Counted from the stretch's first letter, positions 24,945 to 36,850 are shown. The stretch is DNA of 64,000 nucleotides from Rattus norvegicus (GCF_036323735.1 NC_086034.1:30434439-30498438), one strand, 5' to 3'. Notes: generated by a model from the sequence alone, not told the origin. Translations and numbers: made by a program.

Positions 24945-24949
24945 GCAAC

Positions 24950-24993
<44 letters not shown>
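24945..24993. repeat. (AAT)n microsatellite at the L1 5' boundary
   Basis: About 15 AAT units end exactly where L1 5' UTR sequence begins. Similar AAT units follow the L1 poly(A) tail at about 31518-31532, so this tract is probably the target site. Confidence 0.9.
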
Positions 24994-25732
24994 GACACCC
25001 GAAGATCCTGGCCCGCAGCAGCTCTCTGCTCCCAGACCCGGTGAGAGAGAGACCCAACTGCCTGGTCAGGTGGGCACTCCTGAGGCTGCAGAGCGGAAGA
25101 GACCACCAACACTGCTCACCCCTGCCCACATCCCTGGCCCAAGAGGAAACTGTATAAGACCTCTGGGCTCCCGTGGGGGAGGGCCCAGGAGCGGCAGGAC
25201 CCCTGCCTGAGACACCGCTGGAACCTGAAAGAAACAGACCGGATAAATAGTTCTCTGCACCCAAATCCCGTGTGAGGGAGAGCTAAACCTTCAGAGAGGC
25301 AGACAAGCCTGGGAAACCAGAAGAGACTGCTCCCTGCACACACATCTCGGACGCCAGAGGAAAAAGCCAAAGACCATCTGGAACCCTGGTGCACTGAAGC
25401 TCCCGGAAGCAGCAGCACAGGTCTTCCTGGTTGCTGCCGCTGCAGAGAGCCCCTGGGCAGCACCACACGAGCGAACTTGAGCCTCAGGACCACAGGTAAG
25501 ACCAAATTTTCTGCTGCAAGAAAGCTGCCTGGTGAACTCAAGACACAGGCCCACAGGAACAGCTGAAGACCTGTAGAGAGGAAAAACTACACGCCCGAAA
25601 GCAGAACACTCTGTCCCCATAACTGACTGAAAGAGAGGAAAACAGGTCTACAGCACTCCTGACACACAGGCTTATAGGACAGTCTAGCCACTGTCAGAAA
25701 TAGCAGAACAAAGTAACACTACAGATAATCTG
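24994..25732 (+). promoter_or_regulatory. L1 5' UTR / internal promoter region
   Basis: About 740 bp, more GC-rich than the surroundings, between the (AAT)n tract and the ORF1 start. In rodent L1s this region holds the RNA polymerase II promoter. I do not see long tandem monomers of mouse type. Antisense frames here (for example 25116-25541) have no known counterpart. Confidence 0.6.
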
Positions 25733-26875
25733 ATGGCGAGAGGCAAGCGCAGGAACACAAGCAACAGAAACCAAGACTACATGGCATCATCGGAGCCCAA
25801 TTCTCCCACCAAAGCAAACACGGAATATCCAAACACACCAGAAAAGCAAGATCTAGTTTCAAAATCATATTTGATCATGATGCTGGAGGACTTCAAGAAA
25901 GACATGAAGAACTCCCTTAGAGAACAAGTAGAAGCCTACAGAGAGGAATTGCAAAAATGCCTGAAAGAATGGCAAAAATCCCTGAAAGAATTCCAGGAAA
26001 ACATAAATAAACAAGTAGAAGCCCATAGAGAGGAGACACAAAAATCCCTGAAAGAATTCCAGGAAAACACAATCAAACAGTTGAAGGAATTAAAAATGGA
26101 AATAGAAGCAATCAAGAAAGAACACATGGAAACAACCCTGGATATAGAAAACCAAAAGAAGAGACAAGGAGCTGTAGATACAAGCTTCACCAACAGAATA
26201 CAAGAGATGGAAGAGAGAATCTCAGGAGCAGAAGATTCCATAGAAATCATTGATTCAACTGTCAAAGATAATGTAAAGCGGAAAAAGCTACTGGTCCAAA
26301 ACATACAGGAAATCCAGGACTCAATGAGAAGATCAAACCTAAGGATAATAGGTATAGAAGAGAGTGAAGACTCCCAGCTCAAAGGACCAGTAAATATCTT
26401 CAACAAAATCATAGAAGAAAACTTCCCTAACCTAAGAAAAGAGATACCCATAGACATACAAGAAGCCTACAGAACTCCAAATAGATTGGACCAGAAAAGA
26501 AACACCTCCTGTCACATAATTGTCAAGACACCAAACGCACAAAATAAAGAAAGAATATTAAAAGCAGTAAGGGAAAAAGGTCAAGTAACATATAAAGGGA
26601 GACCTATAAGAATCACACCAGACTTCTCGCCGGAAACTATGAAGGCCAGAAGATCCTGGACTGATGTCATACAGACCCTAAGAGAACACAAATGCCAGCC
26701 CAGGTTACTGTATCCAGCAAAACTCTCAATTAACATTGATGGAGAAACCAAGATATTCCATGACAAAACCAAATTTACACAATATCTTTCTACAAATCCA
26801 GCACTACAAAGGATAATAAATGGTAAAGCCCAACATAAGGAGGCAAGCGATACCCTAGAAGAATCAAGAAACTAA
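25733..26875 (+). CDS. L1 ORF1 protein (RNA-binding chaperone), open
   Basis: 380-residue ORF1p, which binds L1 RNA as a trimer and forms the cytoplasmic L1 ribonucleoprotein. ATG at 25733 opens MARGKRRNTSNRNQDY. Residues about 45-165 are charged heptad coiled coil with two internal copies of a unit like EAHREETQKSLKEFQEN. The RRM-like part follows (RRSNLRIIGIEESE, about 205-220), then the basic C-terminal domain with REKGQVTYKGRPIRITPDFS. No stop or frameshift interrupts it, so the protein is encodable if the promoter is active. Length is close to the usual rodent ORF1. Confidence 0.93.
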   Translation: MARGKRRNTSNRNQDYMASSEPNSPTKANTEYPNTPEKQDLVSKSYLIMMLEDFKKDMKNSLREQVEAYREELQKCLKEWQKSLKEFQENINKQVEAHREETQKSLKEFQENTIKQLKELKMEIEAIKKEHMETTLDIENQKKRQGAVDTSFTNRIQEMEERISGAEDSIEIIDSTVKDNVKRKKLLVQNIQEIQDSMRRSNLRIIGIEESEDSQLKGPVNIFNKIIEENFPNLRKEIPIDIQEAYRTPNRLDQKRNTSCHIIVKTPNAQNKERILKAVREKGQVTYKGRPIRITPDFSPETMKARRSWTDVIQTLREHKCQPRLLYPAKLSINIDGETKIFHDKTKFTQYLSTNPALQRIINGKAQHKEASDTLEESRN

Positions 26876-26934
26876 TCGTCTTGGCAACAAAACAAAGAGA
26901 ATGAAAGCACACAAACATATCCTCACATCCAAAT

Positions 26935-29900
26935 ATGAATATAAAGGGAAACAATAATCACTATTCCTTAATATCTCTCAATATCAATGGCCTCAACTCC
27001 CCAATAAAAAGACATAGATTAACAAACTGGATACGCAAGGAGGACCCTGCATTCTGCTGCCTACAGGAAACACACCTCAGAGACAAAGACAGACACTACC
27101 TCAGAGTGAAAGGCTGGAAAACAATTTTCCAAGCAAATGGTCAGAAGAAGCAAGCTGGAGTAGCCATTCTAATATCAAATAAAATCAATTTCCAACTAAA
27201 AGTCATCAAAAAAGATAAGGAAGGACACTTCATATTCATCAAAGGAAAAATCCACCAAGATGAACTCTCAATCCTAAATATCTATGCCCCAAATACAAGG
27301 GCACCTACATACGTAAAAGAAACCTTACTAAAGCTCAAAACACACATTGCACCTCACACAATAATAGTGGGAGATTTCAACACCCCACTCTCATCAATGG
27401 ACAGATCATGGAAACAGAAATTAAACAGTGATGTCGACAGACTAAGAGAAGTCATGAGCCAAATGGACTTAACGGATATTTATAGAACATTCTATCCTAA
27501 AGCAAAAGGATATACCTTCTTCTTAGCTCCTCATGGTACTTTCTCCAAAATTGACCATATAATTGGTCAAAAAACGGGCCTCAACAGGTACAGAAAGATA
27601 GAAATAATCCCATGCGTGCTATCGGACCACCACGGCCTAAAACTGGTCTTCAATAACTATAAGGGAAGAATGCCCACATATACGTGGAAATTGAACAATG
27701 CTCTACTCAATGATAACCTGGTCAAGGAAGAAATAAAGAAAGAAATTAAAAACTTTTTAGAATTTTATGAAAATGAAGATACAACATACTCAAACTTATG
27801 GGACACAATGAAAGCTGTGCTAAGAGGAAAACTCATAGCACTGAGTGCCTGCAGAAAGAAACAGGAAAGAGCATATGTCAGCAGCTTGACAGCACACCTA
27901 AAAGCTCTAGAACAAAAAGAAGCAAATACACCCAGGAGGAGTAGAAGGCAGGAAATAATCAAACTCAGAGCTGAAATCAACCAAGTAGAAACAAAAAGGA
28001 CCATAGAAAGAATCAACAGAACCAAAAGTTGGTTCTTTGAGAAAATCAACAAGATAGATAAACCCTTAGCCAGACTAACGAGAGGACACAGAGAGTGCGT
28101 CCAAATTAACAAAATCAGAAATGAAAAGGGAGACATAACTACAGATTCAGAGGAAATTCAAAAAATCATCAGATCTTACTATAAAAACCTATATTCAACA
28201 AAATCTGAAAATCTTCAGGAAATGGACAATTTCCTAGACAGATACCAGGTATCGAAGTTAAATCAGGAACAGATAAACCAGTTAAACAACCCCATAACTC
28301 CTAAGGAAATAGAAGCAGTCATTAAAGGTCTCCCAACCAAAAAGAGCCCAGGTCCAGACGGGTTTAGTGCAGAATTCTATCAAACCTTCATAGAAGACCT
28401 CATACCAATATTATCCAAACTATTCCACAAAATTGTAACAGATGGAGCACTACCGAATTCCTTCTACGAAGCCACAATTACTCTTATACCTAAACCACAC
28501 AAAGACACAACAAAGAAAGAGAACTTCAGACCAATTTCCCTTATGAATATCGACGCAAAAATACTCAATAAAATTCTGGCAAACCGAATTCAAGAGCACA
28601 TCAAAACAATCATCCACCATGATCAAGTAGGCTTCATTCCAGGCATGCAGGGATGGTTTAATATACGGAAAACCATCAACGTGATCCATTATATAAACAA
28701 ACTGAAAGAACAGAACCACATGATCATTTCATTAGATGCTGAGAAAGCATTTGACAAAATTAAACACCCCTTCATGATAAAAGTCCTGGAAAGAATAGGA
28801 ATTCAAGGCCCATACCTAAACATAGTAAAAGCCATATACAGCAAACCAGTTGCTAACATTAAACTAAATGGAGAGAAACTTGAAGCAATCCCACTAAAAT
28901 CAGGGACTAGACAAGGCTGCCCACTCTCTCCCTACTTATTCAATATAGTTCTTGAAGTTCTAGCCAGAGCAATCAGACAACAAAAGGAGATCAAGGGGAT
29001 ATAGATCGGAAAAGAAGAGGTCAAAATATCACTATTTGCAGATGACATGATAGTATATTTAAGTGATCCCAAAAGTTCCACCAGAGAACTACTAAAGCTG
29101 ATAAACAACTTCAGCAAAGTGGCTGGGTATAAAATTAACTCAAATAAATCAGTTGCCTTCCTCTATACAAAAGAGAAACAAGCCGAGAAAGAAATTAGGG
29201 AAACGACACCCTTCATAATAGACCCAAATAATATAAAGTACCTCGGTGTGACTTTATCCAAGCAAGTAAAAGATCTGTACAATAAGAACTTCAAGACACT
29301 GAGGAAAGAAATTGAAGAAGACCTCAGAAGATGGAAAGATCTCCCATGCTCATGGATTGGCAGGATTAATATAGTAAAAATGGCCATTTTACCAAAAGCA
29401 ATCTACAGATTCAATGCAATCCCCATCAAAATACCAATCCAATTCTTCAAAGAGTTAGACAGAACAATATGCAAATTCATCTGGAATAACAAAAAACCCA
29501 GGATAGCTAAAGCTATCCTCAACAATAAAAGGACTTCAGGGGGGATCACTATCCCTGAACTCAAGCAGTATTACAGAGCAATAGTGATAAAAACTGCATG
29601 GTATTGGTACAGAGACAGACAGATAGACCAATGGAATAGAATTGAAGACCTAGAAATGAACCCACACACCTATGGTCACTTGATTTTTGACAAAGGAGCC
29701 AAAACCATCCAATGGAAAAAAGATAGCATTTTCAGCAAATGGTGCTGGTTCAACCGGAGGGCAACATGTAGAAGAATGCAGATCGATCCATGCTTATCAC
29801 CCTGTACAAAGCTTAAGTCCAAGTGGATCAAGGACCTCCACATCAAACCAGACACACTCAAACTAATAGAAGAAAAACTAGGGAAGCATCTGGAACACAT

Positions 29901-30760
29901 GGGCACTGGAAAAAATTTCCTGAACAAAACACCAATGGCTTATGCTCTAAGATCAAGAATCGACAAATGGGATCTCATAAAACTGCAAAGCTTCTGTAAG
30001 GCAAAGGACACTGTGGTTAGGACAAAACAGCAACCAGCAAATTGGGAAAAGATCTTTACCAATCCTACAACAGATAGAGGCCTTATATCCAAAATATAAA
30101 GAACTCAAGAAGTTAGACCGCAGGGAAACAAATAACCCTATTAAAAAATGGGGTTCAGAGCTAAACCAAGAATTCACAGCTGAGGAATGCCGAATGGCTG
30201 AGAAACACCTAAAGAAATGTTCAACATCTGTAGTCATAAGGGAAATGCAAATCAAAACAACCCTGAGATTTCACCTCACACCAGTTAGAATGGGTAAGAT
30301 CAAAAACTCAGGTGACAGAAGATGCTGGCGAGGATGTGGTGAAAGAGGAACACTCCTCCATTGTTGGTGGGATTGCAGACTGGTAAAACCATTCTGGAAA
30401 TCAGTCTGGAGGTTCCTCAGAAAATTGGACATTGAACTGCCTGAGGATCCAGCTATACCTCTCTTGGGCATATACCCAAAAGATGCCTCAACATATAAAA
30501 GAGACACGTGCTCCATTATGTTCATCGCAGCCTTATTTATAATAGCCAGAAAATGGAAAGAACCCAGATGCCCTTCAACAGAGGAATGGATACAGAAAAT
30601 GTGGTACATCTACACAATGGAATATTACTCAGCTATCAAAAACAACGAGATTATGAAATTCATAGGCAAATGGTTGGAATTGGAAAATATCATCCTGAGT
30701 GAGCTAACCCAATCACAGAAAGACATACATGGTATGCACTCATTGATAAGTGGCTATTAG
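26935..30760 (+). pseudogene. L1 ORF2 (endonuclease-reverse transcriptase), broken
   Basis: The ATG at 26935 follows ORF1 by 59 nt. The N-terminal APE-type endonuclease is intact by eye (LNINGLNSPIKRHRL, CLQETHL with the catalytic Glu, VGDFNTP, SDHHGLKLVF). RT motifs follow: KSPGPDGFSAEFYQ, SLDAEKAFDKI and GTRQGCPLSP. A TAG at 29002-29004 stops the frame after 689 residues, just upstream of the FADDMIVYL catalytic motif (about 29035-29061). The frame resumes to a 2-nt deletion near 30097 (the sister L1 at 59018 has two extra bases there). It then continues in another frame through the Cys-rich tail (CWRGCGERGTLLHCWWDC) to TAG at 30758-30760. Confidence 0.95.
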
Positions 30761-31517
30761 CCCAAATGCTTGAATTACCCTAGATCCCTAGAACAAACGA
30801 AACTCAAGACGGATGATCAAAATGTGAATGCTTCACTCCTTCTTTAAATGAGGAAAAAGAATACCCTTGGCAGGGAAGGGAGAGGCAAAGATTAAAACAG
30901 TGACTGAAGGAACACCCATTCAGAGCCTGCCCCACATGTGGCCCATACATATACAGCCACCCAATTAGACAAGATGGATGAAGCAAAGAAGTGCAGACCG
31001 ACAGGAGCCGGATGTAGATCTCTCCTGAGAGACACAGCCAGAATACAGCAAATACAGAGGCGAATGCCAGCAGCAAACCACTGAACTGAGAATAGGTCCC
31101 CTATTGAAGGAATCAGAGAAAGAACTGGAAGAGTTTGAAGGGGCTCGAGACCCCATGTGTACAACAATGCCAAGCAACCAGAGCTTCCAGGGACTAAGCC
31201 ACTACCTAAAGACTATACATGGACTGACCGTGGACTCTGTCCCCATAGGTAGCAATGAATATCCTAGTAAGAGCACCAGTGGAAGGGGAAGCCCTGGGTC
31301 CTGCTAAGACTGAACCCCCAGTGAACTAGTCTATGGGGGGAGGGCGGCAATGGGGGGAGGGTTGGGAGGGGAACACCCATAAGGAAGGGGAGGGGGGAGG
31401 GTTGGGAGGGGAACACCCATAAGGAAGGGGAGGGGGGAGGGGGATGTTTGCCCGGAAACCGGGAAAGGGAATAACACTCGAAATGTATATAAGAAATACT
31501 CAAGTTAATAAAAAAAA
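30761..31517 (+). other. L1 3' UTR with G-rich tract and poly(A) signal
   Basis: Non-coding tail of the full-length L1. It includes a purine/G-rich tract with an exact 40-bp tandem duplication (31361-31400 and 31401-31440), then GGAAACCGGGAAAGGGAATA, AATAAA (31507-31512) and the A tail. Confidence 0.85.
31361..31440 (+). repeat. Exact 40-bp tandem duplication in L1 G-rich tract
   Basis: Two identical 40-bp units starting GTTGGGAGGGGAACACCCAT. The sister L1 has one corresponding unit at about 60285-60325, so the duplication arose in this copy or its lineage. Confidence 0.9.
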
Positions 31518-32505
31518 AATAATAATAATAATAAAATCAGTTTGGTTTCCTATCAGTGTAAACTGGGGAAGTAGAAATATTTCTAAGTATTCGTGTACTT
31601 AATCTTATAACTAATGTTATTAGTTTCACTGACATGTTGCCTTTTACAGATAGAAAGCTATACCTTGCTATTAAAAACTTGTATTTCCTCTACTAAACTG
31701 TTTACTTTTTTAAGCCAGTTTCTTCCTAATACATGTTTTGTAAAGGATTTGGGAATTTATTTCTTTGTTCAACAGATTGTCATTTCCCCTTAACTTCTAT
31801 TTGGTATGACCTTTTCCCTAATCCTGATTTTTTGCTATTTAGGAAAAAATTTACTTAAGAAAAGTATAAATATGTAGAGGTCAAATCAGTAAAGATAAAA
31901 TTATTTATATCATGGGGTGAATTTAAATATATGGTCCATAAAATACACTAAGGAATATTTCCTTTTCTTTTTAGATTTTAGGGGGGAAAAGGATAATCAT
32001 AGCTATTTGTAAAAGTCATTGAGCTTATAGTGACACCTGGTGGCCATATTGAAGTACTATATAGGACGATGTCAGACTAATACATGCCCATATGTGAAAT
32101 AATTTAATACAGTATTTGTCATGTTTTCTTGGTAATTGCTTTGTTGTTTTAATTTTTCCTTTAGCAATCTGTGTCTTAAGCATTTTATTGGACAATATTT
32201 TCTTTCTGTGTTTTTATTTTGCTGCATAATTGATTTACAATTAACGGTGGGAAAGTGGGAATTGTTATTCTATGCACTGTTAATTATTAGACTCTTAACA
32301 ATCATAGTAATTGATTATTTCTTGTGACAGTCATAAATGTTGTAATTTTAGAAAAAATCAAACTATAGACATTTTCTGTTGATTTTCTAGACAATTGATG
32401 TTTTAGATACATGCCTGTTAATTTGCCAAGTATTCAAGCTGTGGAAAAATTGGTGTCCCATAATATCTTCTGAATTTTTTTGATGGTACAAAGTTGGTGG
32501 CTCTT

Positions 32506-32507
<2 letters not shown>

Positions 32508-32540
<33 letters not shown>

Positions 32541-32690
32541 CACACAGACACACACACACACAGAGAAGCTTGCATATATACATATATACGCACACATGCA
32601 CACACATATACACACATGAACACACACATACACATGCACATACATACACATGCACGCACACATGTGCCCACATACACACACAGATGGCCT
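32508..32690. repeat. (CA)n/(CATA)n microsatellite
   Basis: CA dinucleotides, then imperfect CACATA/CATGCACA sequence. Reading frames across it on both strands are artefacts. Confidence 0.9.
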
Positions 32691-33967
32691 TGATGTTTTT
32701 GACAGCTGTAAAAAACAATGACACCTTTCCAGAAGTTTGTAACATCTACCTTTGTTATTATGAACACAGTTTACATAAATTCTCTCAAACTATCTGAGAT
32801 CAGCCGTATTATTTCCATTGTGTAGGCAAAGAAACTGAATTTGTAGATGGATAATTAAATTTAAAATGTTTGCAACATCTAATCATGGTTTTACTCCAAT
32901 TTTGGCCGCCTCTTAGCCTAATATATCCATCTATAAGTATTTTATTAATTTAAAACTATAGAATTAAGACAGAAATGAGTACAAATTCAAGTACTCCTTG
33001 AAGCAATAGGTAAAGACTGAATTTGATGTTTAGATCATATAAATGTCATGGCAGGTGTGTTTAGTTTATATCTATTCAAATATCACAGTGACTAGTCAAA
33101 TTTGACTCAGTCAAATGTTAAAGCAAACATCGGAGTTGGGTATTATTCATTTGGTTCTGACACTTTAAATATGAGGAATCTAAAACTGGAACTTAAATTT
33201 CAACCAAAGTTCCACAAATATCAGTGACAATTGCCATTAGAATCTCAGCTTCCCCGCTGTGCTCATTTATTCTGATCAATATGTCTGCTATGGTTTGCAT
33301 GTTTGCCTTTCCTGTTGTTCACGAACTTTGGCTTTCAGATGACTGGTTGTCAAACTTTCTATACATTAGTTTGCATTGCACCAGCTGGGTACATCTCTTT
33401 AAACAACATTCTTTCTATTAAGTTCAGTTGTTCTACAACTTCCCATCCAAATTGTGTTTTGCCATTTGCTCAGACAATGTGACGGGTTAGTATTCTTTAC
33501 GGAAAAAGAACCCAGGGATTTATGGGGAAAGAACAATGGAAAATCCCATAAGTTAACAGCTCACAGTGTAAGTTAAAAGTCCAAGCTGTGATCGCATCCG
33601 CTAGCTTTATCACATGTGTAAAGCACTTTATATTGCTTACCTCCTTCTAGAACAAATGCAATAGATTTGTGGCCTCAACTATATATTTTAATTTAACTAA
33701 GTAAATTTATTTTTCTATACACAATGTTAACTTTGGCTCCAAAAGAATTTAAAACAGCCCATTACAATGTTATTGTTAGGTGGCTTATTTGTTTATTTGT
33801 TTGTTTTTATGAAAGGATGCTAGCTGTACAATGTATGCGGGAATTGTTGGGCAGAGAACTTTGTTTCCCTCTGATGGTTGGTTCACATTCTAGTTCCTTT
33901 TAATTTAATCCAGTAGGCAAAAGGAACAAAATGTGCAAGAATGTGCATTCTATCAGATATTCTGTCT

Positions 33968-34054
33968 TCGAAGAAGAAGATGAAGAAGAAGAAACAGAAG
34001 AGAAGAAGAAAGGTGGAGAGAGAGAGAGAGAGGGAGAGAGAGAGAGAAGAGAGG

Positions 34055-34101
<47 letters not shown>

Positions 34102-34123
34102 AGAGAGAGGGAGAAAGAGTGAT
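33968..34123. repeat. (GA)n/(GAAGAA)n polypurine tract
   Basis: About 150 bp of nearly pure purine: GAAGAA, then long GA runs with GGGA interruptions. Confidence 0.95.
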
Positions 34124-34624
34124 GTATTTAAAATGGGGCTTTCACTTTCTGCATGATTTTTCTCGAATATCAAACATTTTTTGGTTTGTGAGTGACATTT
34201 AAGATTCCAATAATATGTTATGCTCTTTTCAGAGAAAGTTGTTTACATAGAGGTCAACTGAATTAAAATGGACCAATAAAAGCACTTATAGGTTGACTTA
34301 CCCGATGCCTTCGGGAATTTTATACTTACAAGGAAATAAACAAATTTGATTTTGCAAATTAAAATGGCATTTATACATAGTTTCTCTTCCCAAGTCCATT
34401 TCTCGCGAGTGTGAATTAGGCTTCGGGATCTGACAGAGCAGTATTTAACGATTGACTTAAAAGTATTATTGCTAACATGTTCAAGACCGGTTTTATATAT
34501 TTTGACTTGATAACTTAATACAGATATATATATCAACATTTTGACTATGTAAACTATCTTTTCTGAGAAAGTGTCTAATACTGTGTTGGGTTGAGTCTGC
34601 AGGACCAGGAGAAGTGAAAAGCAG

Positions 34625-34729
34625 TGAGTTGTCTCATGATGTTAGTGTGTTACTCTATGATGGGTTTCTTCTTTCTTATGATGAGTTGTCTCATGATGTT
34701 AGTGTGTTACTCTAAGATGGGTTTCTTCC
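34625..34729 (+). repeat. 57-bp tandem duplication
   Basis: The unit beginning TGAGTTGTCTCATGATGTTA occurs at 34625 and again at 34682, with about one mismatch (CTCTATGATGGG against CTCTAAGATGGG) over the 47 bases compared. Confidence 0.9.
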
Positions 34730-34964
34730 AGGGCACCCATGTTTCACACCGCTGCATACATAACATCCCAATGATTTTCTTAAACTATCACCTGGTGGAC
34801 TAAATTTCCTCTTTGGGATTTAGTGATAAGAAAATTATTTTCACATCTAATAGTATGAAGAGAAATAGATGGTCATCAAGGAATGAATAAACCTGGTAAC
34901 ATGAAAGAATCGTTTTTCATAGTATTTTACACTGTTCGCAAACCTAAAGCTGTATGACTTTTTA

Positions 34965-35835
34965 AAAAGAATTTTATGATTATTTTATTTATTTACATTT
35001 CAAACGTTATCCTCCTTCCCCGTTTCCCCTTCACAAGCCCTCTATTTCCTCCTTCCTCCTCCTGCCTCTATGAGGGTGCTCCCCCAACTGTCCACCTACT
35101 CCTGCTTCAACGCCCTAGCATTCCCCTATTCTGGGTCATCAAGCCTCCACAGAAGCAAGGGGCTCCCCTCCCAGTGATGCCAGATAAAGCTACATATCCA
35201 GCTGGAGTTGTGAGTTCCCCCCAACCCTGTGTACTCTTTGGTTGGTGGTTTAGTTCCTGGGAGCTTGGGGGGGTGGTGGGTTCTGGTTGGTTGATATTGT
35301 TGTTCTTCAGATGGGGCTGCAAACCCCTTCAGCTCCTACAGGCCTTGCCCTAACTTCTCGACTGGGGTCAGTATGCTCAGTCCAATGGTTGGTTATACAC
35401 ATTGTGTCTGCACTGGTCCATCTCTGGCAGAGCCTCTCAGGGGACAGCTATACTGGGCTCCTATCAGTAAGCAATTCTTGGCATCAGCAATAGTATCTGG
35501 TTTTGGTGTTGGCAGATGGGATGGATCCCTAGGTGGGGCAGTCTCTGGATGGCCTTTCCTTCAGTTTCTACTCCACTCTTTGTCCCTGCATTTCTTTTGG
35601 ACAGGAGGAATTCTGGATTAATATTTTTGACGTGGCTAGGTGGTCCTATCTCTCAACTGCAGGCCATGCCGATCCACTGGATATGATCTCTAAAGGTTCT
35701 ATCTCCCCTTTGTTGGATGTTTTGGCTAATATCCTCCCTGTTGGTCCTAGGAACCTCTTGGGTACCTGGCATCTGGGACTTTCTGGTGGCTACCCTCAGT
35801 TCTCCCTTCCCACTGCTACACACTTACTTCAGTTT
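34965..35835 (-). mobile_element. L1 3' fragment, antisense
   Basis: Starts with the reverse complement of an A-rich tail and of CATTTCAAACGTTAT-type 3' UTR. It then reads back through CTCTTTGGTTGGTGGTTTAG and GAGCCTCTCAGGGGACAGCT to TTGTTGGATGTTTTGGCTAA. About 870 bp, with the 3' end at the left. Confidence 0.8.
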
Positions 35836-36254
35836 TTTTTTTTTTACTTTTACTGGAAACATAAGTTGACAATTTGTTATGCTTAAATTCATAAGTCTTT
35901 AAGTGTCTTTCTACATTTTGTTCTATTTCCCTCCTACCTTACCTCTCCTTCTAAGATGGGAATGACAGAGGACTTCTTCTGAAACAGGTGTTCCAAAGCA
36001 GCACACCCCATGTCTCATGCCACCTCCTCAACCCATTCTTCCTGACCCATGTAGCCATTGTAGTTAGTGTTGATAGACTTTAAAACTTGGAAACAATATC
36101 AAACCATCAGTTATGTCAAACCTTGAGAATTAGCAGTTATTAAAATCAGGAACTGCAATTTACTAGTTCATATAATTCTACCTTGCAATCAGATGTATTT
36201 CTAAGATTCTTTTCTTTTTAATTCCATGTGTAGAACTGTTTTGCCTGCATGTGT

Positions 36255-36289
36255 GCACATGTGCATGTGCGTGTGTGTGTATGTGTGTG

Positions 36290-36336
<47 letters not shown>
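36255..36336. repeat. (TG)n microsatellite
   Basis: About 40 TG units with short interruptions. Confidence 0.95.
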
Positions 36337-36337
<1 letters not shown>

Positions 36338-36505
36338 AGGGGAGTGGGTGTATCATGTCCATGCCTGGTGTTTGTGCAAGGCAGAAGGGGGCACTAGAAC
36401 TGGAGTTACAGAAGGTTACAGAAGGTTGGGAACCATCTTATGGGCAGTGAAATTTATTCCACGTCTTCTAGAAGAGCAGCCAGTGCTCTTAACTACGGAG
36501 TCCCA
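36337..36505 (-). mobile_element. Old B2-like SINE, antisense
   Basis: The reverse complement ends in a B2-like head region (AAGAGCACTGGCTGCTCTTC at about 36475-36495), with a degraded body towards the TG repeat. Diverged. Confidence 0.5.
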
Positions 36506-36770
36506 AATCAGATATGTTGTTCACATGATGTTTACTGATATGAAAGATATAACATTTCCTTTCTGATGGAAAGTTCTTCTAAAACTATTCTTTTCTGTAG
36601 CTTTCAATAACACACCTGAATATTTTCATGTACTCTCATAGCCTGAATACACTAAGATAGCTTTTAGCTATCACCACCATTAAATTTTACATATGGCTTA
36701 ATCATCCATTTTCCATGTAGACCGTCTAACATGAGCACTGTGTACGATCTCCATTTTGAAAAGAAACTGT

Positions 36771-36850
36771 AGGATTTGGGATGTAGCTCAGTGGTCGGGC
36801 CTTACATGCAATGCCCTTTGTTCAATCCTAGATGTAGACCTATGTAATCT
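36771..36850 (+). mobile_element. Decayed ID-like SINE
   Basis: TTTGGGATGTAGCTCAGTGG followed by TTGTTCAATCCTAGATG: recognisable tRNA-Ala/ID box A and box B remnants, strongly diverged. Confidence 0.55.

Larger units (their letters stand above)
24994..31517 (+). mobile_element. Near full-length LINE-1, sense to Tll1
   Basis: Complete layout of a rat-type L1: 5' UTR (24994-25732), ORF1 (25733-26875), 59-nt spacer, ORF2 (26935-30760, broken), 3' UTR with a G-rich tract (31335-31445), AATAAA at 31507-31512 and a poly(A) tail. It sits between (AAT)n tracts that probably represent the target duplication. ORF2 has a TAG at 29002-29004 and a 2-nt deletion near 30097, so this copy cannot make a full ORF2 protein. 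A second, 5'-truncated L1 of the same group lies at 51347-60409. Confidence 0.95.

Noticed and set aside
24842..25620. Antisense frames of 60-141 codons in the L1 5' UTR as an ORF0-like gene
   Set aside because: ORF0 is described for primate L1; these frames have no known motif, and GC-rich sequence gives such frames by chance.
25936..30609. Minus-strand frames inside L1 ORF1 and ORF2
   Set aside because: Shadows of the sense coding sequence, with no independent support.
32030..32043. CTCF-like site GTGACACCTGGTGG in the large intron
   Set aside because: One mismatch within the most constrained GGC of the core; too weak to list as a feature without occupancy data.
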